From contig NZ_JACBYE010000006.1 in NCBI RefSeq assembly GCF_013415325.1, positions 62,001 to 126,000 on the forward strand: DNA of 64,000 nucleotides, written 5' to 3'. The notes under the pieces were generated by a model, which was not told the origin of the DNA, searched no databases, and saw only the letters and a list, made by a program, of their open reading frames with translations. A program made the position numbers and the translations under genes. Source of the DNA: Sanguibacter inulinus (lineage in GTDB: Bacteria; Actinomycetota; Actinomycetes; Actinomycetales; Cellulomonadaceae). Shown piece after piece: positions 1 to 9,808 of this stretch; the first letter of the stretch is position 1, and each line of letters opens with the position of its first letter.

Positions 1-936
1 CCCGGCACCGTCGACGACCTCGCTGTCCTCGTGCGCCGCTGTCTTCACGACGAGAGCTTCACGGGGTGGATGATCTGGCCGGTGACAGAGGCCGTCAGCG
101 CGCGGGCTATCGCCGCCGGGTCTGACGCCGCCCTCGACACCGCGCTCGACCTGCAGGCCGAGCTCACGGGGCGGCTCACCGCAGAGTTCGCCGTCCGCCC
201 GCTGCTCTCCCACGACCTCGACAGGTCGCTCGCCGCGGCGCTGCGCTGGACGAGGAGCGACGACGAGCACGTCCGACGCCTCGCGAGCGAAGGAACCCGG
301 CGCCACCTGCCGTGGGGTACCCAGGTCGCGGGCCTCTCAGCGGACCCGACCGTGACGCTGCCGATCCTCGACGCGCTCTACCGCGACGAGAGCGAGTACG
401 TCCGCAGGTCTGTGGCCAACCACCTCAACGACCTCAGCCGCAAAGACCCTGAGGTCACGGTCGAGACCGCGCGCCGGTGGCTAGAGGCGGCCGCGCCGAC
501 GACCCTGCCGCTCGTCCGGCACGCGCTGCGGACCCTCGTCAAGCGCGGCGACCCGGACGCCCTCGCGCTGCTCGGCTTCGCACCGACCCCGGACGTCGTC
601 GCGGAGCTCACACTCGAGGCGACCGAGGTCCGGGTCGGTGAGGCTCTGGGTCTCACGGCGACCGTGCACAACGGCGGGGCAGGCGCGGCGCGGGTGGTCG
701 TCGACTACGTGGTGCACCACCGCAAGGCCAACGGCTCGCAGACGACGAAGGTGTTCAAGCTGACCACCGCCGACATCGGCCCGGGCGAGACGCTGCGGCT
801 CGGACGACGGCACTCCTTCAAGGTGATCACCACGCGGCGCTACCACCCTGGGGCCCACGCCGTCGAGCTCCAGGTCAACGGGGTCGCCGCCGGGCGGAGA
901 GACTTCGAGCTTCTCCCCGCCGACGACACCCCGTAG
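1..936 (+). CDS. AlkC-type DNA alkylation repair glycosylase, 5' end outside window
   Basis: The frame is open from base 1, so the gene begins upstream; 311 residues are visible, the last ~300 of a family usually near 370. The N-terminal two thirds are helical HEAT-like repeats with the family signature ASEG followed by LPWG (about residues 96-108 here). The family excises N3- and N7-alkylated bases from DNA. From about residue 205 the protein changes to a beta-rich segment of ~100 residues, which matches the Ig-like C-terminal domain known in one AlkC subgroup. I infer an AlkC-alpha-like enzyme rather than AlkD. The neighbour downstream is convergent. The first in-window GTG (base 31) is probably not the real start because homology-like sequence extends through it. 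Confidence 0.82.
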   Translation, partial: PGTVDDLAVLVRRCLHDESFTGWMIWPVTEAVSARAIAAGSDAALDTALDLQAELTGRLTAEFAVRPLLSHDLDRSLAAALRWTRSDDEHVRRLASEGTRRHLPWGTQVAGLSADPTVTLPILDALYRDESEYVRRSVANHLNDLSRKDPEVTVETARRWLEAAAPTTLPLVRHALRTLVKRGDPDALALLGFAPTPDVVAELTLEATEVRVGEALGLTATVHNGGAGAARVVVDYVVHHRKANGSQTTKVFKLTTADIGPGETLRLGRRHSFKVITTRRYHPGAHAVELQVNGVAAGRRDFELLPADDTP

Positions 937-1009
937 TGACGACCAGACGCCACCGCACAGTGCCCTGACTGCGGGCTCGGGCTCGGGAGTTCCTGCCTGG
1001 TGCCCCCGG

Positions 1010-2431
<1,422 letters not shown>

Positions 2432-2497
2432 TCACCGTCACGGCGCACCGCCGATCCTAGTGCGCTGGAGCAGGGCGTGGGGCGGGTGCCCACCTGG

Positions 2498-2521
2498 GCA
2501 CCAGAGCACCAGAGCACCAGA
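2498..2521. repeat. Tandem octamer, 3 copies of GCACCAGA
   Basis: Three perfect head-to-tail copies of an 8-base unit lie in the ~270-base spacer between aspT and the sigma-like gene. A unit differing by one base (GCACCACA) recurs seven times at about 43.5 kb. Confidence 0.8.
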
Positions 2522-2595
2522 GCAGGTTGGAGCACGAGCGCCACTCCAAGGGACCAGCCGGAGCCCGCGTACCAGACCGGTCCTTCGGACTCGCC

Positions 2596-3327
2596 TCAGC
2601 AGATGGTCGTCGTCGGTTCCTCAGCAGGCTCGGGGTCGAGCAGTGCGTGTGAGCCGTCCGCAGCCTGTGGCAGGACGACCGACCGCAGCACGTCCAGGAG
2701 GTTGCCGAGCGCGTCGATCATGGTCACGCACCAGCCGCAGCCGCGCAGGTGCCGTTCGTACCTCTGCTCGGACAGCTGTCCGAGCATCCCGGCCTGGTAG
2801 GCGTCAACTCTCAGGAGGAGCCAGGCGCAGCTGTCTGGGACAGACCTGTCGGCGACGGTCTCAGCCACCCACTCTGCCCGCAGCCGGCTGACGGCCTGCC
2901 GCGCATGGACCCGCAGGTCCGTCTGCTCACGGTCGAGGACGACCGCGAGGGTCGCCCGGGGCAGGGGCTCCACGACGGTGTACCAGAGCACCGTCTGATA
3001 GCTCCCGCGCAGCTTCCGGAAAGCGCGCACCAGGCTGAGGTCGCTCGTCTTCTCACCCGGCGCCGCACCAGCCTCGTCCTCGACAGTCGCGCACAGGTAG
3101 AGGAGGAAGGGCATGACAGGGTCATGGTCGGCAGCGATCTCGCTCATGACTCGGGCGAAGGCCCGTCTCACGACGAGAGCTGCGTCGTCTCTGTCGGCGA
3201 CGTGCTTGCCCGCCCAGGTCAGTGCCGTCTCGCAGTGCCTGCGCCACAGGATCAGGCTCGCGTCGACGTCGCCCTCACGGACGCGCGCGACGAGCAGCAG
3301 GTCTGCGTCTTCGGACCGGCACTCCAC
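2596..3327 (-). CDS. Degenerate ECF sigma-like protein with C-terminal zinc finger
   Basis: A 243-residue protein. Residues ~4-60 resemble sigma region 2 (an acidic DADLLLVARVREGD start) and ~98-155 resemble region 4 with a poorly conserved helix-turn-helix. The C-terminal part has H193-x3-C197-x2-C200, the ZAS-type zinc motif usually found in separate anti-sigma factors. I therefore see a sigma-like domain fused to its own anti-sigma-like finger. The start is GTG at 3327, seven bases after AGGAG; GTG at 3333 is an alternative. It lies downstream of the Tad genes on the same strand but 229 bases away, so it may have its own promoter. It could be a regulator of the Tad locus or a non-sigma relic; function is not shown by sequence. 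Confidence 0.6.
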   Translation of the reverse strand: MECRSEDADLLLVARVREGDVDASLILWRRHCETALTWAGKHVADRDDAALVVRRAFARVMSEIAADHDPVMPFLLYLCATVEDEAGAAPGEKTSDLSLVRAFRKLRGSYQTVLWYTVVEPLPRATLAVVLDREQTDLRVHARQAVSRLRAEWVAETVADRSVPDSCAWLLLRVDAYQAGMLGQLSEQRYERHLRGCGWCVTMIDALGNLLDVLRSVVLPQAADGSHALLDPEPAEEPTTTIC

Positions 3328-3562
3328 GATCACTCTCCTGGTCCTCTCGTCTGCTGGTCTTGGCGTCGGCTCGTCTTGCCATCCTCGGCCTCCGGGGCTC
3401 CACATCTGGGTGCCCGGCAGCGCCCGAGCCCCGGAAAGCCTGTATGCCTCCCGTCGGTCCAGGGGGCGCGCCAGAGGTGATCCCCGTGCTCGACTCGCGG
3501 ATATGGCGGCTCTTCGACACGGTCTAGGTGTTGATCGCGCAAGACCTGGTGCGTCGCCCTGG

Positions 3563-3991
3563 TCACCCACGGTCTGCCAGCGAGGCGGGCCCAGCCCGTG
3601 CCGTGGCTCTGGCTGCAGCGCCCGTCCTGGTCGCCAGGGTCGTGGACACCGTGCACGACCTGTCAGGGGCGCACAGGCAAGCCTCGACCTGAGCACCGTT
3701 GCTCGCCGCCACCTCGCGCGCTCCCGAGCAGGGGTCGGCTGCGCCGCGCTGGAGGGACGCCGCAGCAGCCAGCGCCGCCAGGTCTGCCGCTGACTGCGCG
3801 GAACCTCGCGTGACGACAGCACCCACGAGCACTGCCGTCCCCAGCACCAGGACGACGACGACAGCCACGAGCGCCAGCACCAGGACGGTCCCAGCCCCTC
3901 GGTCGTCGCGGACGCCGTGGGTCGCCCTCCCCCAGCGCGTCCCGGCGACAACCGCAGGGCCAGCGTCGGGCACCGCCTCGTGCACCGTCAC
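3563..3991 (-). CDS. TadG/Rv3654c-like secretion-neighbourhood protein
   Basis: A 142-residue protein whose residues ~28-62 carry DRGAGT followed by one long hydrophobic helix and then SAQSAADLAALAAA, the typical Flp-pilus TadG-like N-terminal region found in mycobacterial Rv3654c and streptomycete homologues. The rest is Cys-containing and alanine-rich. The start is GTG at 3991, overlapping the tadE stop as GTGA, so the two are translationally coupled. It is the last gene of the Tad operon. By family it is a membrane-anchored minor component of the pilus or of a related secreted structure; its precise role is unknown. Confidence 0.72.
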   Translation of the reverse strand: MTVHEAVPDAGPAVVAGTRWGRATHGVRDDRGAGTVLVLALVAVVVVLVLGTAVLVGAVVTRGSAQSAADLAALAAAASLQRGAADPCSGAREVAASNGAQVEACLCAPDRSCTVSTTLATRTGAAARATARAGPASLADRG

Positions 3992-4419
3992 GGCACGCCC
4001 GTCGACGACTCGACGCGGGCGGTCGCGGTGGCCGAGACGGTCAGGGGCCCGGAGAACCATCCGCCGGTGACAGACGTTCTCACGGTGACAGTGACCCACG
4101 AGCCGTCACCGCCCACGGTCGCGGACGCCGAGCTCCCGGCTAGCTGCGCCACGATCTCGTGGACCCGGCCGTCGCTCTCCCCTGCCGACGCGGCGCGAGC
4201 ACCGGCCCTCGCAGCATCGACGACCCGGACCTGGGAGACACCCGCGACCACCACCACGAGGAGTGCCGCGAGGACGAGCACGACTGCCGGGAGCGCGACC
4301 GCGAGCTCCGCCGTCACGGCACCGTGGTCGTCCTGACGAAGGTGCCGCAGGCTGACGCGGCCCGAGCGCCGAGGCGCCCGTCCGTGCTCCACGCCGCCGG
4401 CAGCGTGCTCGACGGTCAT
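3988..4419 (-). CDS. tadE: TadE-family pilus assembly protein
   Basis: A 143-residue protein. After a basic N-terminus, residues ~32-60 read DDHGAVTAELAVALP then a hydrophobic stretch; the glutamate after AVTA is the conserved pseudopilin-like residue of TadE proteins. The sequence VDAARAGARAA follows and is also typical. The ATG at 4419 overlaps the stop of the upstream pilin gene by one base (TGATG), and its stop overlaps the tadG-like GTG. It is predicted to be a minor pseudopilin-like subunit in the membrane. Length fits the family. Confidence 0.8.
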   Translation of the reverse strand: MTVEHAAGGVEHGRAPRRSGRVSLRHLRQDDHGAVTAELAVALPAVVLVLAALLVVVVAGVSQVRVVDAARAGARAASAGESDGRVHEIVAQLAGSSASATVGGDGSWVTVTVRTSVTGGWFSGPLTVSATATARVESSTGVP

Positions 4420-4775
4420 CAGCCGATGCTCAGGGCGGAGGTGACCAGTCCTGTGAGCAGACTTCGGACCGTCCCGCTCGACAGGACTGTCACGAGCAGA
4501 CCGGCAAAGCCGACAGCGGCGATCATCGCGATCGCGTACTCGGCCGTCGCCATCCCGACGTCTGTCCCCTGCTCGACGACGGTGTCCCAACGGTGGCGGA
4601 GGCCTGCCGCCGCGTGCTCGTCACGTCGGCCGTGCTCGTCGTGTCGGCCGTGCTCATCGTGTCGGCCGTGCTCATCGTGCTGGTCGTCGTGCTCAGCGCG
4701 TCGGCCGACCTCGCCGTGGGCTACGGACCGTCCGAGGCTCACGGGTGCCGGCAGGGTCAAGGTGGTGCTCGTCAT
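4419..4775 (-). CDS. DUF4244 Flp-pilin-like subunit with His-rich insert
   Basis: A 118-residue protein. The C-terminal ~50 residues (MATAEYAIAMIAAVGFAGLL, then a second short hydrophobic run) match the DUF4244 family, which takes the place of the Flp pilin in actinobacterial Tad loci; the TAEYA glutamate is the expected pilin residue. Between residues ~33 and 54 is a run of HDEHGR units not expected in the family. ATG at 4775 follows AAGGAG at ideal spacing, the best ribosome binding site of the locus, consistent with high expression of a structural subunit. A 224-base gap separates it from tadC, so it may also have a separate promoter. Confidence 0.8.
   Translation of the reverse strand: MTSTTLTLPAPVSLGRSVAHGEVGRRAEHDDQHDEHGRHDEHGRHDEHGRRDEHAAAGLRHRWDTVVEQGTDVGMATAEYAIAMIAAVGFAGLLVTVLSSGTVRSLLTGLVTSALSIG
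4614..4679 (-). repeat. 18-base tandem repeat encoding HDEHGR
   Basis: About three and a half copies of an 18-base in-frame unit encode HDEHGR HDEHGR HDEHGR RDEH inside the DUF4244 gene. The copies differ by single bases, so this is a recent tandem expansion that keeps frame. Confidence 0.85.
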
Positions 4776-4999
4776 GATGTGCTCCTTGGTCGTGGTGCCC
4801 CGGACGCGAGTGCGCCCAGGGGCCGGTCTCGGCAGCGAGGCAGGTCCGGAGAGCCCACCCACCACCGTCCGGCGGTCCAGCACCTCGGTGTCGCTGGGGT
4901 GCCGGGTCCACTGTCGGCCGGTGGGGCCCGGTGGCGACTGCCTAGATCCGGCACGTGTGGATGGACGCAGACTCAGCGCACCCTGTGGACAATCCACGC

Positions 5000-5686
5000 T
5001 CAACCGCCCATGAGCCCAGCGCCGAGCCCGGACCCGAGCGCCACGATCACCGGGACGAGCCCGAGCAGCACGAAGGCCGGCAGCAGGCACAGCCCGAGCG
5101 GCAGCACGAGCTGCACGCCCAGACGCGCGGCGGCCGTCCTCGACCGCGCGCGCCCCTCGTGGACGAGCTGCTCGCCCGCGACACGCAGGGCGTCGCCAGG
5201 CGGTGCGCCGTGGACCCACGCAGGACGCAGCGCCTCGGCGACGGGCCAGAGCCGGCCGGGGACCCGGTCCCAGGCCTGAGACCACCCAGCACCCAGCAGC
5301 AGCGCCGCAGCCGCACGTGCCAGCCCGGCACCGTCGACCCCGCCGACCGACCGCCCGACGGCCTCGAGAGCCCGCGGCACCCCGGCACCTGAACCCAGTG
5401 CGGCTCCGAGCAGGTCGAGGACCACCGTGAGGTCCACCGAGGGTTCGCCGCCCCCGCCTGCGCGGAGGTCAGCGTCCCTCGCGCCTGGAGGACCGGTCCT
5501 GGCTCCCCGACCGACGACGGTCACCCCGCCAGACGTGCCGGCCGTCCGACGGGCGGCACGCCCCGAGCGCCGCGCCGCACGCCCGACCAGCCCCCTGTCG
5601 AGCCACCACGGCGTCGTCGCCGACCAGACGAGCAGAGCGACGAGCAGACCTGTGAGCAGGCTGCCCACGATCGGCAGTCCGTTCAT
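5000..5686 (-). CDS. tadC: TadC-like type II/IV secretion system F-domain protein
   Basis: A 228-residue membrane protein of the GspF/TadC family, an inner-membrane platform for pilus assembly. The N-terminal helix (residues ~8-25), a central soluble four-helix domain beginning VDLTVVLDLLGAALGSG, and two C-terminal hydrophobic helices (LVLPLGLCLLPAFVLLG and VIVALGSGL) give the expected topology. ATG at 5686 overlaps the tadB stop as ATGA. A 13-base inverted repeat GTGGA-CAA-TCCAC lies just beyond its stop (4985-4997). Shorter than some TadC proteins but usual for actinobacteria. Confidence 0.82.
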   Translation of the reverse strand: MNGLPIVGSLLTGLLVALLVWSATTPWWLDRGLVGRAARRSGRAARRTAGTSGGVTVVGRGARTGPPGARDADLRAGGGGEPSVDLTVVLDLLGAALGSGAGVPRALEAVGRSVGGVDGAGLARAAAALLLGAGWSQAWDRVPGRLWPVAEALRPAWVHGAPPGDALRVAGEQLVHEGRARSRTAAARLGVQLVLPLGLCLLPAFVLLGLVPVIVALGSGLGAGLMGG

Positions 5687-6396
5687 CGGTCGTCTCCGTC
5701 CGCGGCCGCTGAACGGACGAGCCTGCGTGACCACGCCTGACCGAGCACGAGCATCAGACCACCAGCGACAGGGGCCAGGGCGGCGGGCCCGCCGTCGAGG
5801 AGCAACCGGAGCGGAGAGGCGCCGAGCACGGTCGCGAGCCCGGCGCCGACGACAGGCAGCCAGAGCAGCAGTCGCGCCGTAGACCGAGGTGCCGCGAGCG
5901 CCGCCTCGCGATCGGCTGCGGACTCCGCCGCGGTGACGAGGGTGGAGACGATCGAGTCGAGCACGGGGGCGACGGGAGACCCGATCTCGTGGGCGAGCCT
6001 GCACGCGGCGACGACGGCGTGGGCCTGGGAGCTGTCGTGGGTCAGGCCGACGAGGTCGTCCGCGCGGGGCATCCCGTCGGCCGTCGTCCCGATGTCGACG
6101 CTCGCCCAGGCGAGATCGGGCGGCATGCCGCTGCGGACGAGCCCGGCGACCTGCGTGATGACGACCTGGACGCGGCCCGTCTCGCCGCGTCGGCGGGAGA
6201 GACCGCCGCGCAGCCTCCCCACCGTGGGTCGGAGCGTGCGACCCAGTGCCCTCCGGGCTCTGCGCACGGGCGTCGTCGGGCGCAGGGAGCCACGCCCGCG
6301 CACCGGGACCGACCCTGTCGCGAGCACGACCGCGGCAGCGAGCAGGACCCCGACCGCGCCGTCGGCGAGCCCTGGGAACCACAGGGCAGCGCTCAT
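5683..6396 (-). CDS. tadB: TadB-like secretion system F-domain protein
   Basis: A 237-residue partner of TadC. It has an N-terminal hydrophobic segment (~10-30), a basic linker, the F-domain helices (VQVVITQVAGLVRSGMPPD, HAVVAACRLAHEIGSPVAPVLD) and two C-terminal hydrophobic helices. ATG at 6396 overlaps the tadA stop as ATGA; its own stop overlaps tadC the same way. In Tad systems TadB and TadC form the membrane platform driven by the TadA ATPase. Confidence 0.82.
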   Translation of the reverse strand: MSAALWFPGLADGAVGVLLAAAVVLATGSVPVRGRGSLRPTTPVRRARRALGRTLRPTVGRLRGGLSRRRGETGRVQVVITQVAGLVRSGMPPDLAWASVDIGTTADGMPRADDLVGLTHDSSQAHAVVAACRLAHEIGSPVAPVLDSIVSTLVTAAESAADREAALAAPRSTARLLLWLPVVGAGLATVLGASPLRLLLDGGPAALAPVAGGLMLVLGQAWSRRLVRSAAADGDDR

Positions 6397-7676
6397 CCGA
6401 GCCCGAGCCTGTGCGCGAGGTCCTCCCAGCCGGGGTGCCGCAGAGGGGTGCTCTCCCCGTCCCACGTCAGGGCCGGTGCGACCTCGAGGCTCCCGTCGGG
6501 TGCACGGCCGACCACGGCGATCTCCTCGAGATAGCGGCGCGAGTCTCCAGGATCAGCACCCGCGTCCGTGCGACGGCTCCTGCGACGCAGGTGCAGGACG
6601 GCGTCGAAGGCGCTGACAGCCTGCGCCACGAGAGCGGCTGCGGGCATCGAGGCGAGGGCCGCGAGCGCCTCGAGCCGGGCGGGGACGTCACGAGCCGTGT
6701 TGGCGTGGATGGTGGCGCTACCACCGGCGTGCCCGGTGTTCAGCGCGGTGAGCACGTCGCGGACCTCTGCACCGCGGCACTCGCCCAGGACGATGCGGTC
6801 GGGTCGCATGCGCAGCGCCGTGCGCACGAGGTCGGCGAGGTCGACCCCTCCGGTGCCCTCGACGTTGGGACGGCGGGCGGTGAGCGGCACGACGTGCGGG
6901 TGGGCCGGGACCAGCTCCCGGGCCTCTTCGATGGTGATGATGCGCTCCGAGGCGGGGACCAGGGAGAGCAGGGAGGCGAGCAGCGTCGTCTTTCCCGACC
7001 CTGTCGCGCCCGACACGAGGTAGGAGGCGCGTGCGCCGACGATCGCCTCGAGGACCGGCACCCACCCGGGCGGGACCGTCTGAGCGTCTGCGAGCTCGTC
7101 GAGGGTGAAGGCCTGGGCACGCAGGGTCCGCAGGGAGATCACCGCTCCGGCCGGGCACAGCGGGGCGAGGACGGCGTGCAGCCTCGTCCCGTCGGGAAGG
7201 CGTGCGTCGACCGTCGGGCTGGAGTCGTCGAGCCGTTGCCCACCAGCAGCGGCGAGGCGGACGGCGAGGTCGCGGACGTCCTGGTCGCTCCCGAGGTCGA
7301 CGCCGACGCGGACGAGGCCTGAACCGCGGTCGACCCAGACGTCGGCCGGGCCGTTGACGAGCACGTCGGTGGCCGTCGGGTCGTCGAGGAGCTCCTGCAG
7401 CGGACCGGCGCCGAAGACCTCGGCCCGCACGACGCCGACGAGCTCGTCGAGGGCGTCGCTCCCCAGCAGGACGTCGCCCGCGTGCAGCGCGTCGACGACC
7501 TGCTCGCGCGTCGGGTGCGGTCCTGCCCGCGCGAGCCTGTCGCGCACGCCGTGGAGGAGATCGTCCCGCGCCGGGTCGCTGCGGAGGCGCGGCGAGCCTG
7601 GACCAGGCTGCTGGGTGCCGGCACGGGTCGGCTGCTCGGTGCCGGCACGGATCTGCCGCGAGGCGACCCGGGTCAT
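6393..7676 (-). CDS. tadA: TadA-family secretion ATPase
   Basis: A 427-residue VirB11/GspE-superfamily ATPase. The N-terminal domain includes PLQELLDDPTATDVLVNGP, typical of TadA. Walker A is GATGSGKTT (~residues 223-231); the Asp box is followed by RIVLGECRGAE (Walker B) and the His box GHAGGSATIHANT. It should power pilin-like export through TadB/TadC from the cytoplasm. ATG at 7676 overlaps the upstream ssd stop as ATGA, showing translational coupling. All catalytic motifs look intact. Confidence 0.9.
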   Translation of the reverse strand: MTRVASRQIRAGTEQPTRAGTQQPGPGSPRLRSDPARDDLLHGVRDRLARAGPHPTREQVVDALHAGDVLLGSDALDELVGVVRAEVFGAGPLQELLDDPTATDVLVNGPADVWVDRGSGLVRVGVDLGSDQDVRDLAVRLAAAGGQRLDDSSPTVDARLPDGTRLHAVLAPLCPAGAVISLRTLRAQAFTLDELADAQTVPPGWVPVLEAIVGARASYLVSGATGSGKTTLLASLLSLVPASERIITIEEARELVPAHPHVVPLTARRPNVEGTGGVDLADLVRTALRMRPDRIVLGECRGAEVRDVLTALNTGHAGGSATIHANTARDVPARLEALAALASMPAAALVAQAVSAFDAVLHLRRRSRRTDAGADPGDSRRYLEEIAVVGRAPDGSLEVAPALTWDGESTPLRHPGWEDLAHRLGLG

Positions 7677-8671
7677 CGGCTGGCCTGACCCGAGCCGGCG
7701 ACGGCCTGCGCGTGCGAGAGGACGGCTCGGGCGACGCCCCCGAGCGAGGACCGGGCAGCACCCCGGTCCGCACGACCACGACCACCTCCGCGGTCCCGGC
7801 GACCTCCGGCCCACCCTCGACCTCGTCCTGCGGGGTCCCGGCCGGTCCTCACAGGAGGGCCGGCCCCGGCCTCGACGGCTGTCGCGACCCGAGGGTCGGT
7901 GACGAGCTCACCCCAGAGCTCCATCCCGGCCGCCGCGGCGACGTCGTGCGGCAGCAGCCGTCCCGCGGCGGACCTCCGGCAGACCAGCCCGGACGGGACG
8001 GGGCCGAGCTCGGCCGCGACTGACTGGGCCCCGGCGGCCGACAGCGTCTCGCAGAGGGCGACGACGAGCCCCACGTCGCAGGACCGGGCACGGTCTGCGA
8101 CCCGCCCCTGAGGGAGGTCGAGGACGACGAGGTCCGCAGCGGAGACGACAGCGCGCAGCACGTCACCTTCGACCTCGTCGGGCTGAGCGAGGCTCCGGGC
8201 TCTGTCCGTGCTCAGGACGTGCACCCCGGACCACCGCGGCAGCAGGTCGAGCAGCCTGACCGGGTCGACCTCGCCGCGCGCGTCCTGGAGGTCTGCCCAC
8301 CGCAGGCCAGGTTCTTCCTCGATGCCGAGCAGCACGTCGATCCCGGCACCCGCGTGCCGTCCGTCGACGAGCACGGCGAGCAGCCCGGCGTGCGCACCCG
8401 TCACGGCGACAGCGGCAGCGAGGGTCGACGCACCCACGCCGCCGCAGGCCCCGACCACACCGACCGTGACAGCACGGGTCGAGGGACCACCGGCCCCCGG
8501 GCCGTCAACGCCGGCTCGACGCCGGTCCGTCCCGCCGAGGGTCGCGCCGGGGACCCCTGTCGGGTGCGCCAGGGTCGCGACGGCACGCGGCGATGGCCCA
8601 GCAGGTGCCACGGGAGGCGGCGAAGACCCGAAGGCCGCGCGAGTTGGGGAGAAGATGGTTCCAGAAGTCAT
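7673..8671 (-). CDS. Ssd/CpaE-like P-loop protein of the Tad locus
   Basis: A 332-residue ParA/MinD-superfamily protein. After a Pro-rich N-terminus a deviant P-loop GACGGVGAS (~residues 75-83) leads the domain, with LVVLDLPQ as Walker B-like. In mycobacteria the protein at this position (Rv3660c) is called septum-site-determining protein Ssd; in Caulobacter the analogue CpaE places the pilus machine. The P-loop lacks the canonical GKT, having GAST instead, so ATP hydrolysis may be weak. ATG at 8671 is chosen; an in-frame ATG at 8707 is less likely because the region is poorly conserved-looking. First gene of the operon. Confidence 0.75.
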   Translation of the reverse strand: MTSGTIFSPTRAAFGSSPPPVAPAGPSPRAVATLAHPTGVPGATLGGTDRRRAGVDGPGAGGPSTRAVTVGVVGACGGVGASTLAAAVAVTGAHAGLLAVLVDGRHAGAGIDVLLGIEEEPGLRWADLQDARGEVDPVRLLDLLPRWSGVHVLSTDRARSLAQPDEVEGDVLRAVVSAADLVVLDLPQGRVADRARSCDVGLVVALCETLSAAGAQSVAAELGPVPSGLVCRRSAAGRLLPHDVAAAAGMELWGELVTDPRVATAVEAGAGPPVRTGRDPAGRGRGWAGGRRDRGGGRGRADRGAARSSLGGVARAVLSHAQAVAGSGQASR

Positions 8672-8785
8672 CGCCCCACGGTGTCCGTCACGTCCTGCTC
8701 GGGGCACCCCGGACCACTCGACCTCGGGACGAGGAGTCCCGTCAGGGACCCTGTGGACAGCCAGAAAGCCCGCCGTCCGACCGGT

Positions 8786-8791
8786 TACGCT
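8786..8791 (+). promoter_or_regulatory. -10 element TACGCT of a leaderless promoter
   Basis: The hexamer ends six bases before the GTG of the HAD phosphatase and no Shine-Dalgarno sequence is present, so transcription should start at the start codon. Confidence 0.55.
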
Positions 8792-8797
8792 CGAACG

Positions 8798-9613
8798 GTG
8801 ACCTCATCTCCTGCCCCGGACGCTGCGGCGGGGCGACGCACCGCGGCGTTCTTCGACCTCGACAAGACGATCATCGCGACCTCGTCGACGGCCGCCTTCT
8901 CACGCCCCTTCCTCGCGGGTGGGCTCTTGTCCCGCGGCGCCGTGCTGCGCGCCGCGTACGCGCACTTCCTGTTCCTCGTGGGCAGCGCCGACGCCGACCA
9001 GACCGAGCGGATGCGCGCCCACCTCAGCTCGATGGTCACCGGATGGCCCGTCGACCAGGTGTCGGCCATCGTCGCCGAGACCCTGCACGAGCTCATCGAC
9101 CCCTACGTGTACGCCGAGGCCGTGACGCTCATCGCCGAGCACCGGGCCGCCGGCCGCGACGTGGTGATCGTGTCAGCCTCGGGTGCGGAGCTGGTCGAGC
9201 CCATCGCCGCGATGCTCGGCGCCGACCAGGCCGTCTCGACCCGCATGGAGGTGGTCGACGGCCGCTACACGGGCGAGATCGACTTCTACGCCTACGGGGA
9301 GAACAAGGCCGAGGCTGTCCGCAGGCTCGCCGCCGAGCACGGCTACGACCTGGACGGCTCGTACGCGTACTCGGACTCGATCACCGACGCCCCGATGCTC
9401 TCGGCGGTCGGCCACGGCTTCGCCGTCAACCCCGACCGCACGCTGCGCCGCCTCGCGGCCGAGCAGGGCTGGGGCGTGCTGACCTTCAACCGGCCCGTGG
9501 CGCTGCGCAGGGTCCTCTCGCCCCGTGCTTCGGTCGCCACAGGGGTCGCCGCGCTGGTGGGGACGGGTGCAGCGATCGTGGTGTGGCGGCTGCTGCGCCG
9601 TCGCTCCGTCTGA
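8798..9613 (+). CDS. HAD-IB family phosphatase with C-terminal membrane helix
   Basis: A 271-residue haloacid-dehalogenase hydrolase of subfamily IB (SerB-like). Motif I is FFDLDKTI (~residues 17-24), motif II VIVSASG, motif III K in ENKAEAV, motif IV YSDSITDAPM. A hydrophobic helix followed by LLRRRSV ends the protein and could anchor it to the membrane. It is divergent from ssd, exactly as Rv3661 is from Rv3660c in mycobacteria. Related proteins have been annotated as phosphoserine phosphatase, but the substrate cannot be told from sequence. The upstream region up to 8219 is open but belongs to the opposite-strand ssd gene. Confidence 0.8.
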   Translation: MTSSPAPDAAAGRRTAAFFDLDKTIIATSSTAAFSRPFLAGGLLSRGAVLRAAYAHFLFLVGSADADQTERMRAHLSSMVTGWPVDQVSAIVAETLHELIDPYVYAEAVTLIAEHRAAGRDVVIVSASGAELVEPIAAMLGADQAVSTRMEVVDGRYTGEIDFYAYGENKAEAVRRLAAEHGYDLDGSYAYSDSITDAPMLSAVGHGFAVNPDRTLRRLAAEQGWGVLTFNRPVALRRVLSPRASVATGVAALVGTGAAIVVWRLLRRRSV

Positions 9614-9808
9614 ACGGCTCAGACCGACCAGAGGTACTTCCTGAGACCCCCTTCACACCGCCGCCCGAGCGGAGTAGAAAGGGAGGACAACAGAACGCAG
9701 GGAGCAGGACCCACGCGCGACCGGTCCCCGTGAGGACATGCTGACCAGGCTCGACCTGGAGCAGCAACTTGGAGAGTGCACGCCTGATACCTGTCCGCTG
9801 CGTCTGAT

